DNA of 64,000 bases, taken from assembly GCF_020907985.1 (NCBI RefSeq), contig NZ_JAJJPA010000031.1, forward strand, positions 1-64,000, in the 5' to 3' direction. This DNA is from Kitasatospora humi. GTDB lineage: Bacteria; Actinomycetota; Actinomycetes; Streptomycetales; Streptomycetaceae. The notes under the pieces are model-generated. The model saw nothing but the letters and a program-made list of their open reading frames with translations. It had not been told where the DNA came from and made no database searches. Below are positions 15,763 through 23,888 of this stretch, in pieces. Position 1 is the stretch's first letter. The number at the start of each line of letters is the position of its first letter. The translations under genes were made by a program, and so were the position numbers.

Positions 15763-16731
15763 TCAGACCAGCACCAGCGGGCAGACGCGCTCGACGGTCC
15801 GGCAGTAGTCGACCTCGCCCAGCGCCTCGCCGAGCAGGAACCGCCGGAACAGATCGGCGAGTTCAACCGGCCGTTCGACCGGGAGCATGTGGTCGGCTTC
15901 CGCCACCACGGCGAAGAAGCTGTCGGGGCAGACCTGCGCGAGGGCGCGGCAGCGCTCGGGTGTGGTGAAGTTGTCGTGTTCGCCGGCCACCGCGAGCAGG
16001 GGCGTCGGCGGCGGCTGCCGCAGGTCGAGCTCCTGGTGCCGGAGGAGGCGCCGGCTGTTGGCGATGAACTGCTCCTTCTCGTGGGGCGTCAGGTTCAGCA
16101 GCCGACGTCGCAGGAAGCGCCGGACACGGGCGCCGGCGGCCACCGAGGTGAGCGTCTCGGGGTTGGTCAGCAGGTCGAGCGCCATCTCGGCGAACTCGTC
16201 CATCTCCCCTGCCGCCAGATGGTCCAGGCTGCGGCGGATCGGAGCGCAGGCCTGCTCCGGAATCCGCATCATGGTGCCGACCAGCGCCATCTTGGCCACC
16301 CGCTCGGGTTGCCGCTGCGCGAGCCGGAAGACGACCGCGCTGCCGTAGGAGCCGCCGAGCAGGTTCACCTCGGGCACTTCGAGGTCGTCGAGGAGTTGAC
16401 CGAGGGAGTCCGAGAGGAAGTCGGTGCCGTACCACTCGGGGAGGACGGGGCTGGTCCCCCATCCGGGCAGGTCGACGGCGAGCACATCGGCGAAGGTCAG
16501 GAGCTCGCGCTCCAGTCGGCCCCAGCCCTCCTTGGTCTGGAGCGCGCCACCCACCAGCACCAAGGGTGCGGTCCGCGCCGAGGCAGCGCGGACGTACCGC
16601 GACTCATAGGAATGCCCGTGCCATTGGTGCCGCGTCACCACGACCTCGTGCCGCCCGTCGGCCTGCCCGGCAGCGGCGGGTGCTGTCACTGACCTCATGA
16701 ACCTTCCCGACTTCAGGATTGACCTCATCAT
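15763..16731 (-). CDS. Alpha/beta hydrolase
   Basis: A 322-residue alpha/beta hydrolase. The nucleophile elbow is GGSYGSA (GxSxG type, near 149-155), the acid is in AGEHDN, and the catalytic His is in AEADHMLP. The oxyanion region is LVGGALQTKEGW, and VDLPGWGTS precedes the elbow. Two starts are possible: ATG at 16731, used here, or ATG at 16698, which has a GGGAAGG sequence just upstream and may be the real one. It is the first gene of the trio with the glycosyltransferase and acyltransferase. The AT-rich upstream region has a 15-bp palindrome that could be an operator. The substrate is unknown; lactone, ester or thioester hydrolysis are all possible. Confidence 0.85.
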   Translation of the reverse strand: MMRSILKSGRFMRSVTAPAAAGQADGRHEVVVTRHQWHGHSYESRYVRAASARTAPLVLVGGALQTKEGWGRLERELLTFADVLAVDLPGWGTSPVLPEWYGTDFLSDSLGQLLDDLEVPEVNLLGGSYGSAVVFRLAQRQPERVAKMALVGTMMRIPEQACAPIRRSLDHLAAGEMDEFAEMALDLLTNPETLTSVAAGARVRRFLRRRLLNLTPHEKEQFIANSRRLLRHQELDLRQPPPTPLLAVAGEHDNFTTPERCRALAQVCPDSFFAVVAEADHMLPVERPVELADLFRRFLLGEALGEVDYCRTVERVCPLVLV

Positions 16732-16782
16732 GGCAGCTTCGGAAGGTCATGCTCCGCTGAAAATCGGCGTGTTGCACCGGCA

Positions 16783-16797
16783 TGGAAATAATTTCCA
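16783..16797. promoter_or_regulatory. Perfect 15-bp palindrome, candidate operator of the hydrolase-GT-acyltransferase operon
   Basis: TGGAAATAATTTCCA is a perfect palindrome (7-bp arms around one A) in a stretch that is AT-rich against the surrounding DNA, 52-66 bases upstream of the hydrolase ATG. Its symmetry and place suit a dimeric repressor or activator; the protein is not identified. Confidence 0.5.
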
Positions 16798-16940
16798 CGA
16801 ACACCACCGGGCCGACCAGAGATATTCAAACGGCCGATAGTCCGATGGACCGATGAGCTTTTGTCGGACAATACGAGAATCGGGCGAAGTGCTGAGGAAT
16901 CCTGGCTCGGGGACGGGCCGGGTCCTGGCTGGGACGACTG

Positions 16941-17858
16941 CTACAGGATCTGCCAGCGGAGCCCGTAGTCGCCGCGCCGCAGCCCGTCAACCCGCCGGCT
17001 CACCTCCTCCTGGGTGAACGAGCCGGTCACCGCCCGTTTGGCATTGGTGGTGATCATCCGCAGCTCGCGCAGGTCCCGCAGGACCGGGTAGCCGTCCCAA
17101 CGGGTGACGTTGAAGCCGTAGGCCCTGGCGAACGCCTCGTGGTGGGCGCGCCCGTAGCCGAAGCGGCGGCAGTGGATCTCGATGGTCACCAGGTCCAGCT
17201 CGGGCGGCCCGTAGCAGATGGTGTCCCAGTCGCACAGGACGGCCCGACCGCCGTCGTGGAGGGCGTTGCGGTGCTGCGGGTCGCCCTGCAGCAGCCCGGG
17301 CGGGAGCACGAACTCCAGGTCGGTGAGCTGCTTCTCGAGGTGCGTGAGCCGGCGGGCGAGGAACTCCACGTCCCCGGCGGGCAGCACGGTGATCACGTCG
17401 AGGGAACGCCGGATGGCGGCGACCGTGTCGAGCTCGGGGATCCGGAAGGGCGGGTGCGGGAGACGGTGGAGCGTGCGCAGCGGGGCCGCGAGTTGTTCCG
17501 CGCGGACGGGGTGGGCGGGCTGCGGCAGGTGCCTCCAGAAGGTCGTCGGCTGGCCGTCGATCACGACCGGTTGACGCACCGGATGGAGCGGCACGGTCGG
17601 AAAGTCCAATCCGGCCAGCCACTCGACCAGTTGGACGGTCCGTCCGGCCTGGGTCGGGCAGGCCCCGCGTCGTGCGATCTTGACCACCACCGGGGCGGTG
17701 CGCAGTCGGAAGACCGCGTTGGTGTGACCGCGTAGCAGAGTTGCGCCCGTTGGGTCGAGGTCGGCACGGCGACAGGCGGCGTCGAGGATGCGATGGACGT
17801 CGAGCTCGGCGAAACCGCCCACCAGGGGCGGTGCGCTCAACGAGGCGAGTGCGCTCAT
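16941..17858 (-). CDS. Aminoglycoside phosphotransferase (APH)-family kinase
   Basis: A 305-residue kinase-fold protein. The catalytic loop is LLQGDPQHRNALHD (near 198-211; the Brenner-type H-G-D reads Q-G-D), and the metal-binding motif is CDWDTICYGPPELDL. The nucleotide-binding Lys is in PVVVKIARRG, and TFWRHLP matches the hinge region. APH-fold enzymes phosphorylate aminoglycosides, homoserine, choline or macrolides; Q for H in the loop is seen in some of them. It lies 33 bases after the XRE-TPR regulator on the same strand, so the two are probably co-transcribed. A resistance function cannot be assumed from sequence. Confidence 0.85.
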   Translation of the reverse strand: MSALASLSAPPLVGGFAELDVHRILDAACRRADLDPTGATLLRGHTNAVFRLRTAPVVVKIARRGACPTQAGRTVQLVEWLAGLDFPTVPLHPVRQPVVIDGQPTTFWRHLPQPAHPVRAEQLAAPLRTLHRLPHPPFRIPELDTVAAIRRSLDVITVLPAGDVEFLARRLTHLEKQLTDLEFVLPPGLLQGDPQHRNALHDGGRAVLCDWDTICYGPPELDLVTIEIHCRRFGYGRAHHEAFARAYGFNVTRWDGYPVLRDLRELRMITTNAKRAVTGSFTQEEVSRRVDGLRRGDYGLRWQIL

Positions 17859-17891
17859 GGGGGTAAGGCTGGCCGATGAGCCACTCCACTG

Positions 17892-19280
17892 TCACCTCGT
17901 ACCGGCCGGCAACATCAGGATCTCGCCCAACTCCCGCACCACCCGAACAGATCGGAACTGTAGTGGAACCATCTCGATCACGTCGTTGGCCCGCGACCCG
18001 AGGATGTCCGTCCGGTGTGCGGCGGGGACCTGGAGGTACGTGTGGCCGGCGAGTTCGCAAGCCTCGGCCAGACTCCGCTCCTGCGCCAGGCAGATCGCCT
18101 CCTCCAGGCGCAGCAGCGCCGGGTCGATGCCGGCCTGGCCCGGGTAGAGGCGCAGCGCCTGCTGCTGGGCGGCGCGCGCCTGGGCCGCCGCGCCGAGGTA
18201 GGTGTAGGTGCCGCTCAGGTAGAGGTAGAGGCGGCGCTCGGGGAAGGCCCAGGCGTCGTCCACCGGCCCGTTCCGGCAGCGCTCGAAGAGGTCCTGCGCC
18301 TGGCGGATCGCCGCCCGCGCCTCGTCCGCGCTGCCCCGGCGGGCCAGGGCCCGGGCCTCGGCGGCCGCCGCCAGCACGCCGGTCGCGGTCGGCCGGTTGC
18401 GATTGAGCAGCCGGGCCTGCCTGGCCAGGTCGACGGCGCTGTCCAGCGGACCGTAGTAGTAGGGCAGCATGGCCGCCTGGGCGCGCACGCGGGCGCGCAA
18501 CTCCCAGTTGCCGGAGTCATCGGCCGCGGTGCGCGCCGTGCCGTACCACCGTTGCGCCTGTTGCACCCGTCCGAGTTTCATCAAGGCGTCCGCGACCAGG
18601 GTGGCGACCAGCGCCGTCATCTCCGACAGGCGCACCTGCACGCCCGCCGGCTGCCGCTCCTCGGCGAGCGCCCTGATCTCCTCCAGATCACTCAGCAGTT
18701 GGGCGAGCATCTCGGTGGGCGGTGTGAACACATAGGCCTGGCGCAGGCCGAGCAGGCGTTCGTCCAGCACCTCCAGCTGGGTCGCGCTGACCGTGGTGAG
18801 CGCCAGGGTGCGCTCGACCGAGCGCCGGACGGCGTCCACCACCACCTCGATCGCATCACCCGTCGGTGGCGGCACGGCCGTGACGAGCGGCGGAGCGGGT
18901 GGCGGGCAGCGGTCGAGTGCCGCCGGTGCGACCGCGGCACCCTCGGACCGGTAGTCACCGATCAGGCCCAGTCCGACCGGATCCGTGGCGTAGAGTCGGC
19001 AGAGCAGGTCGACCGTGCGGGCGCGGGGTTGGCGCGAGGACGTCTCCCAGGCCCGCAGCTGCTCCTCGTTGGTGCCGGGCGCGGAGCGGCCGGCCGCCCG
19101 GCAGAGCACGCGCAGCTCGCTGATCGCCTCGGTCAGCGTCCACCCCCGGCCCAGCCGGTGCGCGCGCAGTCGGCTGGTGCCGCAGCACGCGGCGATCGCT
19201 TCGACGATCCGTTCGACGCCCCACTCCTCGGCAACCGCACGACGGCGGATCTCCCGGGAGCAGGACAGGCTGTGTACCAA
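17892..19280 (-). CDS. XRE-type transcriptional regulator with TPR-like C-terminal domain
   Basis: A 462-residue regulator. An N-terminal helix-turn-helix region (about 40-105: HRLGRGWTLTEAISELRVL ... EEQLRAWETSSRQPRARTVDLLCRLY) has the XRE plan in which the WE..R.P segment is the recognition part. The long helical remainder (about 150-450) contains TPR-like repeats (GRVQQAQRWYGTARTAAD, YLGAAAQARAAQQQALRLYP). Large XRE-TPR proteins of this kind in streptomycetes control development or antibiotic output, and some bind small signals through the TPR part. It is divergent from the HATPase gene and leads into the APH-family gene. The target genes are not evident. Confidence 0.85.
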   Translation of the reverse strand: MVHSLSCSREIRRRAVAEEWGVERIVEAIAACCGTSRLRAHRLGRGWTLTEAISELRVLCRAAGRSAPGTNEEQLRAWETSSRQPRARTVDLLCRLYATDPVGLGLIGDYRSEGAAVAPAALDRCPPPAPPLVTAVPPPTGDAIEVVVDAVRRSVERTLALTTVSATQLEVLDERLLGLRQAYVFTPPTEMLAQLLSDLEEIRALAEERQPAGVQVRLSEMTALVATLVADALMKLGRVQQAQRWYGTARTAADDSGNWELRARVRAQAAMLPYYYGPLDSAVDLARQARLLNRNRPTATGVLAAAAEARALARRGSADEARAAIRQAQDLFERCRNGPVDDAWAFPERRLYLYLSGTYTYLGAAAQARAAQQQALRLYPGQAGIDPALLRLEEAICLAQERSLAEACELAGHTYLQVPAAHRTDILGSRANDVIEMVPLQFRSVRVVRELGEILMLPAGTR

Positions 19281-19358
19281 CCCGCCTTCACCACCTTGTG
19301 TGACCGAATGACTCTCCAGAGTAGTGAAGTGCCCTGAGGGATCATGCCAAATCCCGGG

Positions 19359-19373
19359 AAAATCGCGGATTTT
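19359..19373. promoter_or_regulatory. 15-bp inverted repeat in the divergent promoter region
   Basis: AAAATCGCGGATTTT has perfect 6-bp arms around GCG. It sits in the AT-richer 236-base region (19281-19516) between the XRE-TPR regulator and the HATPase gene, which must hold both promoters. It is a good candidate site for autoregulation by the XRE protein, though binding is only inferred. Confidence 0.5.
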
Positions 19374-19516
19374 GACGTCTTACCAGGAGAACACCCAACT
19401 TCGCGGCGAAACCCCCAATATCTTGCGGTTGCCGAGCGGGCCGCGCTCCGGCCAACCTTGCCGAATCCGCAGCGGACCCTGCCCGGGTCAACTGGTACGC
19501 CCCTGGGAGGACCGCG

Positions 19517-20020
19517 ATGCCCATGGTGAAGTTCACGACCGCCGCTACCAGCTCGGAAGTCCGCGCGATCCGCGCGAGATTGGCCACCGCTCTGCGCGCG
19601 GTCGGCGTGCCGCTCTCCGACGACGAGGACTTCACGCTGCGCCTGCTGGTCTCCGAGGTGGCGACCAACGGCGTGCTGCACGGCGCCGGTGGCGGGAATC
19701 CGGCCCAGCGGCTCACCGTCGAGGCCGACGTGCACCACGACACCCGGCGCCTGCGGGTCTCGGTCAGCGACCCCGGCCTCGGCCGCCCGGTGCTCGGGCC
19801 GTTCGACACCGACGACGAGCACGGCCGCGGCATGCAGCTGGTCGCGGAACTCGCCGCGGCCCACGGGTGCGAGCCCGACCCGCAGGGGGGTGGCAAACGC
19901 GTCTGGTTCGAGCTGCCGTTGCAGGGGCTCGACCACGCCGCCGCCCGCCAGGGCGCACAGACGACCCCGCACCGGTGGTCCGCGACGGAGACCCTGGCGC
20001 CGCTGGCCCTGCACTCCTGA
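19517..20020 (+). CDS. HATPase anti-sigma-type ATP-binding protein
   Basis: A 167-residue GHKL-fold protein of the RsbW/SpoIIAB-like group that is abundant in streptomycetes. The N-box is LLVSEVATNGVLHGA (about 47-61), the G1 box is VSVSDPGLGRP and the G2 box is DDEHGRGMQLVAELA. A GGGAGG ribosome site lies about 6 bases before the ATG. Such proteins phosphorylate STAS anti-antagonists or hold sigma factors inactive, and SpoIIE-type phosphatases like the two in this window reverse the reaction; no STAS or sigma gene lies next to it here. The tail after residue 135 is low in conserved features. Its stop region is tandemly duplicated in 9-base units. Confidence 0.88.
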   Translation: MPMVKFTTAATSSEVRAIRARLATALRAVGVPLSDDEDFTLRLLVSEVATNGVLHGAGGGNPAQRLTVEADVHHDTRRLRVSVSDPGLGRPVLGPFDTDDEHGRGMQLVAELAAAHGCEPDPQGGGKRVWFELPLQGLDHAAARQGAQTTPHRWSATETLAPLALHS

Positions 20021-20033
20021 CGTCCCTGACGTC
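20016..20033 (+). repeat. 9-bp tandem duplication over a stop codon
   Basis: The unit cctgacgtc occurs twice (20016-20024, 20025-20033) and a third, partial copy follows. The first copy holds the TGA of the HATPase gene; the second places another TGA in the same frame. Confidence 0.6.
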
Positions 20034-20086
20034 CCTGGCGCCCCGGTACCCCGGCACCCCATTCGCGAAAGAATCCTCCGGTCGGC

Positions 20087-20113
20087 TGTCACATCCGGTC
20101 GCCGCGGTCCGTC
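20087..20113 (+). promoter_or_regulatory. ECF41-type promoter (TGTCACA-N16-CGTC)
   Basis: TGTCACA at 20087-20093 and CGTC at 20110-20113 are separated by exactly 16 bases. This is the published consensus of ECF41-group extracytoplasmic-function sigma factors, whose usual targets are carboxymuconolactone decarboxylase-like, oxidoreductase or epimerase (COE) genes. The next gene, starting at 20160, is a member of the carboxymuconolactone decarboxylase family, so motif and target agree. The sigma factor gene is not in this window. Confidence 0.75.
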
Positions 20114-20159
20114 GAGGCAGTGAAGGCAACGACAACCGCGACGAGCGAAGGAACCCACC

Positions 20160-20693
20160 GTGACGATCGAGACCGCCACCACCGAGACCACCGTCCGCAC
20201 CGAGACCACCGGCCGCACCGGGACCGCCTCGCGCCTGCCCAACCCGGCCAAGCTCGTTCCCGAACTGGGCGTGGCGGGCGGCGCGTTGTCCAAGGCCGTC
20301 GGCAACGGTTCGGTGCCGCAGAGCACCGTCGACCTGATCCAGCTGCGGGCCGGCCAGATCGTCGGCAACACCTACCTGACCGCGCTGCACACCAAGAGCC
20401 TGCGCGCGGCCGGGGAGTCGCAGGAGCGCATCGACGCGGTGGCTACCTGGCAGGACGCCCCTTGTTTCACCGACGGCGAGGCCGTGGCGCTGGCCCTGGT
20501 GGATGCCGTGCTCCAGCCCGCCACTCACGGCGAGCGGGTCCCCGACGCGCTCTTCGCCCGCGCCGCCGAGCACTACGACGAGAAGGCCCTGGTCACCCTC
20601 GCCCTCGCGATCGGCCAGGTCAACTTCTTCATCCCGCTCGCCCTGATCGGCAAGCCCCTCCCGGGCGTCAAGCCCTCGCAGCAGTGGACCTGA
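20160..20693 (+). CDS. Carboxymuconolactone decarboxylase (AhpD-like) family protein without the catalytic cysteines
   Basis: A 177-residue helical protein of the CMD/AhpD-like fold. LRAGQIVGNTYLTALHTKSLRAAGE (about 61-85) aligns with the AhpD active-site helix, where the family has GCAFCVxxH: both redox cysteines are replaced (Asn and Leu), while the His is kept. VDLIQLRA and LVTLALAIGQVNFF match the flanking helices. It therefore should not act as an alkylhydroperoxidase-type thiol enzyme, and its reaction is open. The GTG at 20160 has GAAGGAA upstream. An ECF41 promoter lies 47-73 bases before the start. A strong hairpin separates it from the convergent mannosidase gene. The Thr-rich first 20 residues look unstructured. 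Confidence 0.82.
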   Translation: MTIETATTETTVRTETTGRTGTASRLPNPAKLVPELGVAGGALSKAVGNGSVPQSTVDLIQLRAGQIVGNTYLTALHTKSLRAAGESQERIDAVATWQDAPCFTDGEAVALALVDAVLQPATHGERVPDALFARAAEHYDEKALVTLALAIGQVNFFIPLALIGKPLPGVKPSQQWT

Positions 20694-20711
20694 GCAGCCC
20701 GCCCGGCGGTT

Positions 20712-20741
20712 GCCCGTTGAGCGACCGCGAGCTCAACGGGC
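20712..20741. terminator. Strong bidirectional terminator hairpin
   Basis: GCCCGTTGAGC (20712-20722) pairs perfectly with GCTCAACGGGC (20731-20741) around an 8-base loop. It lies between the convergent AhpD-like gene and the GH38 gene, 7 bases from the GH38 stop, and serves both. Confidence 0.8.
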
Positions 20742-20747
20742 GACCGG

Positions 20748-23700
20748 TCAGCCGGCGGTGGCGCGCGTCAGCCGCAGTGTGACCAGCTCGAACGGGCGCA
20801 GGGTCAGCTCGATCCCGTCGGCATCCAACGGCAGTTGGTGCTGCGGGCGTTCCAGTAGGTCGCAACCGTCCGCCCGGGCAACGGGGAAGGACGTCCGCAG
20901 CCGTGCCCGCGACCGGGCGCCGTGCGCCTCGTAGAGCCGCACCACGAGATCGCCGCTCTGGTCGTCGGCCAGCTTCACCGCGCTCACCACCACCGCGTCC
21001 TGGTCGAGCGCGACCAGCGGCTCCACCGCGCCGGTTCCGGTGACCCGCCGCTCCGGCAGGTTGATGCGGTAGCCCTCGCGCACCGCGTCCGCGATGGTGG
21101 CGCCGGGCAGCAGGGCGTGGTGGAAGACGTGCCGCCCCTGGTCGGTGTGCGGGTCGGGGAAGCGCGGTGCGCGCAGCAGGGAGGCGCGCACCGTGGTCGT
21201 GGTGCCCCGGTCGTCGGCGCGCACGGTACGGGTCACGTCATGGCCGTAGGTGGAGGCGGTGACCAGGGCCACGCCCCAGTCCGGTTCGGTGAGATGGACG
21301 AAGCGGTGGTTGCAGGCCTCGAACTTCGCGGCTTCCCAGCTGGTGTTGGTGTGGGTGGGTCGGTGCAGATGGCCGAACTGGGTCTCGGCCGCGTAGCGGT
21401 CGGTGTGCAGGTCGAGGGGGAAGGCGAGCTTGAGGAACTTCTCGGTCTCGCGCCAGTCCACTTCGGTGTCCAGGTCCAGCCGCTTGGCTCCGGCGGGCAG
21501 CGTGAGGGTCTGCAGCACCGTGGATGTGCCGAACGAGCGGCGCACTGCCACGCTGACCGCCTGCGGTCCGTCTGCGGTCAGCACCACCGAGTCGGCGTCG
21601 GTGAGGTCGGTGCCGGTGTTGCGGTAGAACTGGTCGACGTCCCAGGCGTCCCACATGTTGGGGAAGTCGGGATGGAGTTGCAGCAGGTTGGCGGCGCTCC
21701 CCGGGGCCACGGTCTCCCGTTCGGCCGCCAGGTCGTAGAGCGAGACCACCAGGCCGCGGGCGTCCACCACGACGCGCAGCAGGCCGTTGGCGAGGGTGAA
21801 GCCACCATGGGGTGACGGTTCGGCGGTGCAACGCCCCACGGCCGGCCGGGCCGTGGCGGCTCCGCCGGCCGCGACACCGCCGCGCTCGTGCGGGGCCGCA
21901 TTGAAGACGACGGTTCCTGACGTGACGTCAACTACAAGTGCCCGCTGGGCGGTTGCGATCAGCGCTTCGAGCTCGTCGGCCAACCGGGCATAGGTCGCCT
22001 CCGCCTCCCGGTGCACCCAGGCGATCGAGGAGCCCGGCAGGATGTCATGGAACTGGTGCAGCAGCACGGTCTTCCAGATCCGGTCCAACTGCTCGTAGGG
22101 ATAGGGGAGTCCGCACCGCAGCGCGGCCGTGGCCGCCCACAGCTCCGCCTCCCGCAGCAGGTTCTCGCTGCGCCGGTTGCCCTGCTTGGTGCGGGCCTGG
22201 CTGGTGAGGGTGGCCCGGTGCAGTTCGAGGTAGAGCTCGCCGACCCAGACCGGAGGCTCGGGGTACTCCTCCTGAGCCCTGGCGAAGAACTCGGCGGGCC
22301 GCTCCCAGTGCACGGTGGCCGAGCCCTCCAGGTCGCGCAGCCGGGCCGCCTTGCCGATCATCTCGCGGGTGGTGCCGCCACCGCCGTCGCCCCACCCGGT
22401 CGGGGCGAGCGACCGCGAGGCCCGTCCCTTCTCCTTGAAGTTGCGGGCGGCGTGGGCGATTTCGCTGCCCTTCATGGAGCAGTTGTAGGTGTCGACCGGT
22501 GGGAAGTGGGTGAAGATCCGGGTGCCGTCGATGCCCTCCCACCAGAAGGTGTGGTGCGGGAAGGCGTTGATCTGGCTCCAGGAGATCTTCTGGGTGAGCA
22601 GCCACTTGCTGCCTGCGGCCTTGATGATCTGCGGCAGGCCGGCGGTGAAGCCGAAGGTGTCGGGCAGCCAGGCCTCCTCGTTCTCCACGCCGAACTCGTC
22701 GAGGAAGAACCGCTTGCCGTGGACGAACTGCCGGGCCATCGCCTCCGCGCCTGGCATGTTGGTGTCGGACTCCACCCACATGCCGCCGGCGGGTACGAAC
22801 CGCCCCTCGGCGACGGCCTTCTTGACCTCGGCGTAGACCTCGGGGCGGTGTTCCTTGATCCAGGCGTACTGCTGGGCCTGGGACATGGTGTACACGAACT
22901 CGGGGTGGTCGGCGATCAGCGCGGTCATGTTGGCGCAGGTCCGGGCCACCTTGCGGACGGTCTCACGGAGCGGCCAGAGCCAGGCGGAGTCGATGTGTGC
23001 GTGGCCGACGGCGCTGATCCGGTGGGCGGAGGGCACGGCGGGGGCGGCCAGCACTCCGGCCAGCTCGGCGCGGGCGGCGGCGGCCGTGCCGTTGACGTCC
23101 TGCAGGTCGACCGCGTCGAGGGCGCGTTCGACGGCGCGGAGCAGCTCCCAGCGGCGGGCTCCGTCGGCAGGCAGCTCGGCCATCAGCTCGCCGAGCACCT
23201 CCAGGTCGAGTGCCAGCTCGTACACCACCGGGTCGAACACCGCCAGGTCCATCCGGGTGATCTTGTACTGCGGGGTGCTGCCTGCGGTCGCCCTGTCGCC
23301 GAGGTCGGTGGGGAGGAACGGGTGGTAATCGAGGATCACCGGGTTGCCGGCCGCCTCGATGTGCAGTTCGACCGGTTCACCGCCGGCTGCCGGGTCGGCG
23401 ATCCGCACCCACTGGTTGCGCGGGTTGAGGCCCTTCACCGGACTGCCGTCCGAGCGGTACACCAGGCCCTCGCACTGGAAGCCGGGCATGTTCTCGTCGA
23501 AGCCGAGGTCGAGCAGCGCCTCGACGGTGCGGCCGGCCCAGGCGGCGGGCACGGTGCCGCTGACGGTGAGCCAGCTGGTGCTCCAGGGCGCGCCCCACGC
23601 CTGGCCTACGGCGATCGGGGCGCGCGGGGCGGCCAGGCCCTCCGCGACCGGGACGGGTTCGCCGGGAGCGGTCCAGATGCCGACCTGGAGCGGCACCGAC

Positions 23701-23780
23701 TCGGGGTGGATGGCGGGGCGGATCCGCTCGTCCAGCACCCGCTTGAGGCGGGCCTCGACCAGGGAGCGGTCATCGTGCAT
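20748..23780 (-). CDS. GH38 alpha-mannosidase (cytosolic type)
   Basis: A 1010-residue glycoside hydrolase family 38 enzyme. An N-terminal beta domain (1-250) precedes the catalytic barrel, which opens with the zinc-binding GHAHIDSAWLWP (His260, His262, Asp264). The nucleophile is Asp374 in EAWLPDTFGF. The C-terminal beta-sandwich region runs from about 640. There is no signal peptide, so it acts inside the cell on imported alpha-mannosides. The layout matches the MAN2C1/cytosolic branch of GH38. It is the last gene of the minus-strand operon behind the importer and GH5 gene, 98 bases after the GH5 stop. A CTGACG-N3-CGTCAA near-palindrome lies inside it at 21917-21931. Confidence 0.92.
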   Translation of the reverse strand: MHDDRSLVEARLKRVLDERIRPAIHPESVPLQVGIWTAPGEPVPVAEGLAAPRAPIAVGQAWGAPWSTSWLTVSGTVPAAWAGRTVEALLDLGFDENMPGFQCEGLVYRSDGSPVKGLNPRNQWVRIADPAAGGEPVELHIEAAGNPVILDYHPFLPTDLGDRATAGSTPQYKITRMDLAVFDPVVYELALDLEVLGELMAELPADGARRWELLRAVERALDAVDLQDVNGTAAAARAELAGVLAAPAVPSAHRISAVGHAHIDSAWLWPLRETVRKVARTCANMTALIADHPEFVYTMSQAQQYAWIKEHRPEVYAEVKKAVAEGRFVPAGGMWVESDTNMPGAEAMARQFVHGKRFFLDEFGVENEEAWLPDTFGFTAGLPQIIKAAGSKWLLTQKISWSQINAFPHHTFWWEGIDGTRIFTHFPPVDTYNCSMKGSEIAHAARNFKEKGRASRSLAPTGWGDGGGGTTREMIGKAARLRDLEGSATVHWERPAEFFARAQEEYPEPPVWVGELYLELHRATLTSQARTKQGNRRSENLLREAELWAATAALRCGLPYPYEQLDRIWKTVLLHQFHDILPGSSIAWVHREAEATYARLADELEALIATAQRALVVDVTSGTVVFNAAPHERGGVAAGGAATARPAVGRCTAEPSPHGGFTLANGLLRVVVDARGLVVSLYDLAAERETVAPGSAANLLQLHPDFPNMWDAWDVDQFYRNTGTDLTDADSVVLTADGPQAVSVAVRRSFGTSTVLQTLTLPAGAKRLDLDTEVDWRETEKFLKLAFPLDLHTDRYAAETQFGHLHRPTHTNTSWEAAKFEACNHRFVHLTEPDWGVALVTASTYGHDVTRTVRADDRGTTTTVRASLLRAPRFPDPHTDQGRHVFHHALLPGATIADAVREGYRINLPERRVTGTGAVEPLVALDQDAVVVSAVKLADDQSGDLVVRLYEAHGARSRARLRTSFPVARADGCDLLERPQHQLPLDADGIELTLRPFELVTLRLTRATAG

Positions 23781-23837
23781 GGGCTGGACTCCGAATCCGT
23801 GGCTGGGTGAGGGGTGACTGGATGTCGAGCGGCGTGA

Positions 23838-23888
23838 GCGGGCGTCAGCCGTGGGCGGGCGTCAGCCGTGGGCGGGCGTCAGCCGTGA
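23838..23888 (-). repeat. 17-bp tandem repeat, three copies, across the GH5 stop codon
   Basis: The unit gcgggcgtcagccgtgg occurs at 23838-23854, 23855-23871 and 23872-23888, with one base change in the last copy. The TGA ending the GH5 gene lies in the 23872-23888 copy; the two further copies lie downstream on the coding strand. Each carries the same TGA, shifted by 17 bases, so the three stops fall in three different frames. Confidence 0.85.

Noticed and set aside
16941..17858. Antibiotic resistance kinase
   Set aside because: The APH fold is clear, but QGD in place of HGD in the loop and the lack of neighbouring biosynthesis genes do not support a resistance claim.
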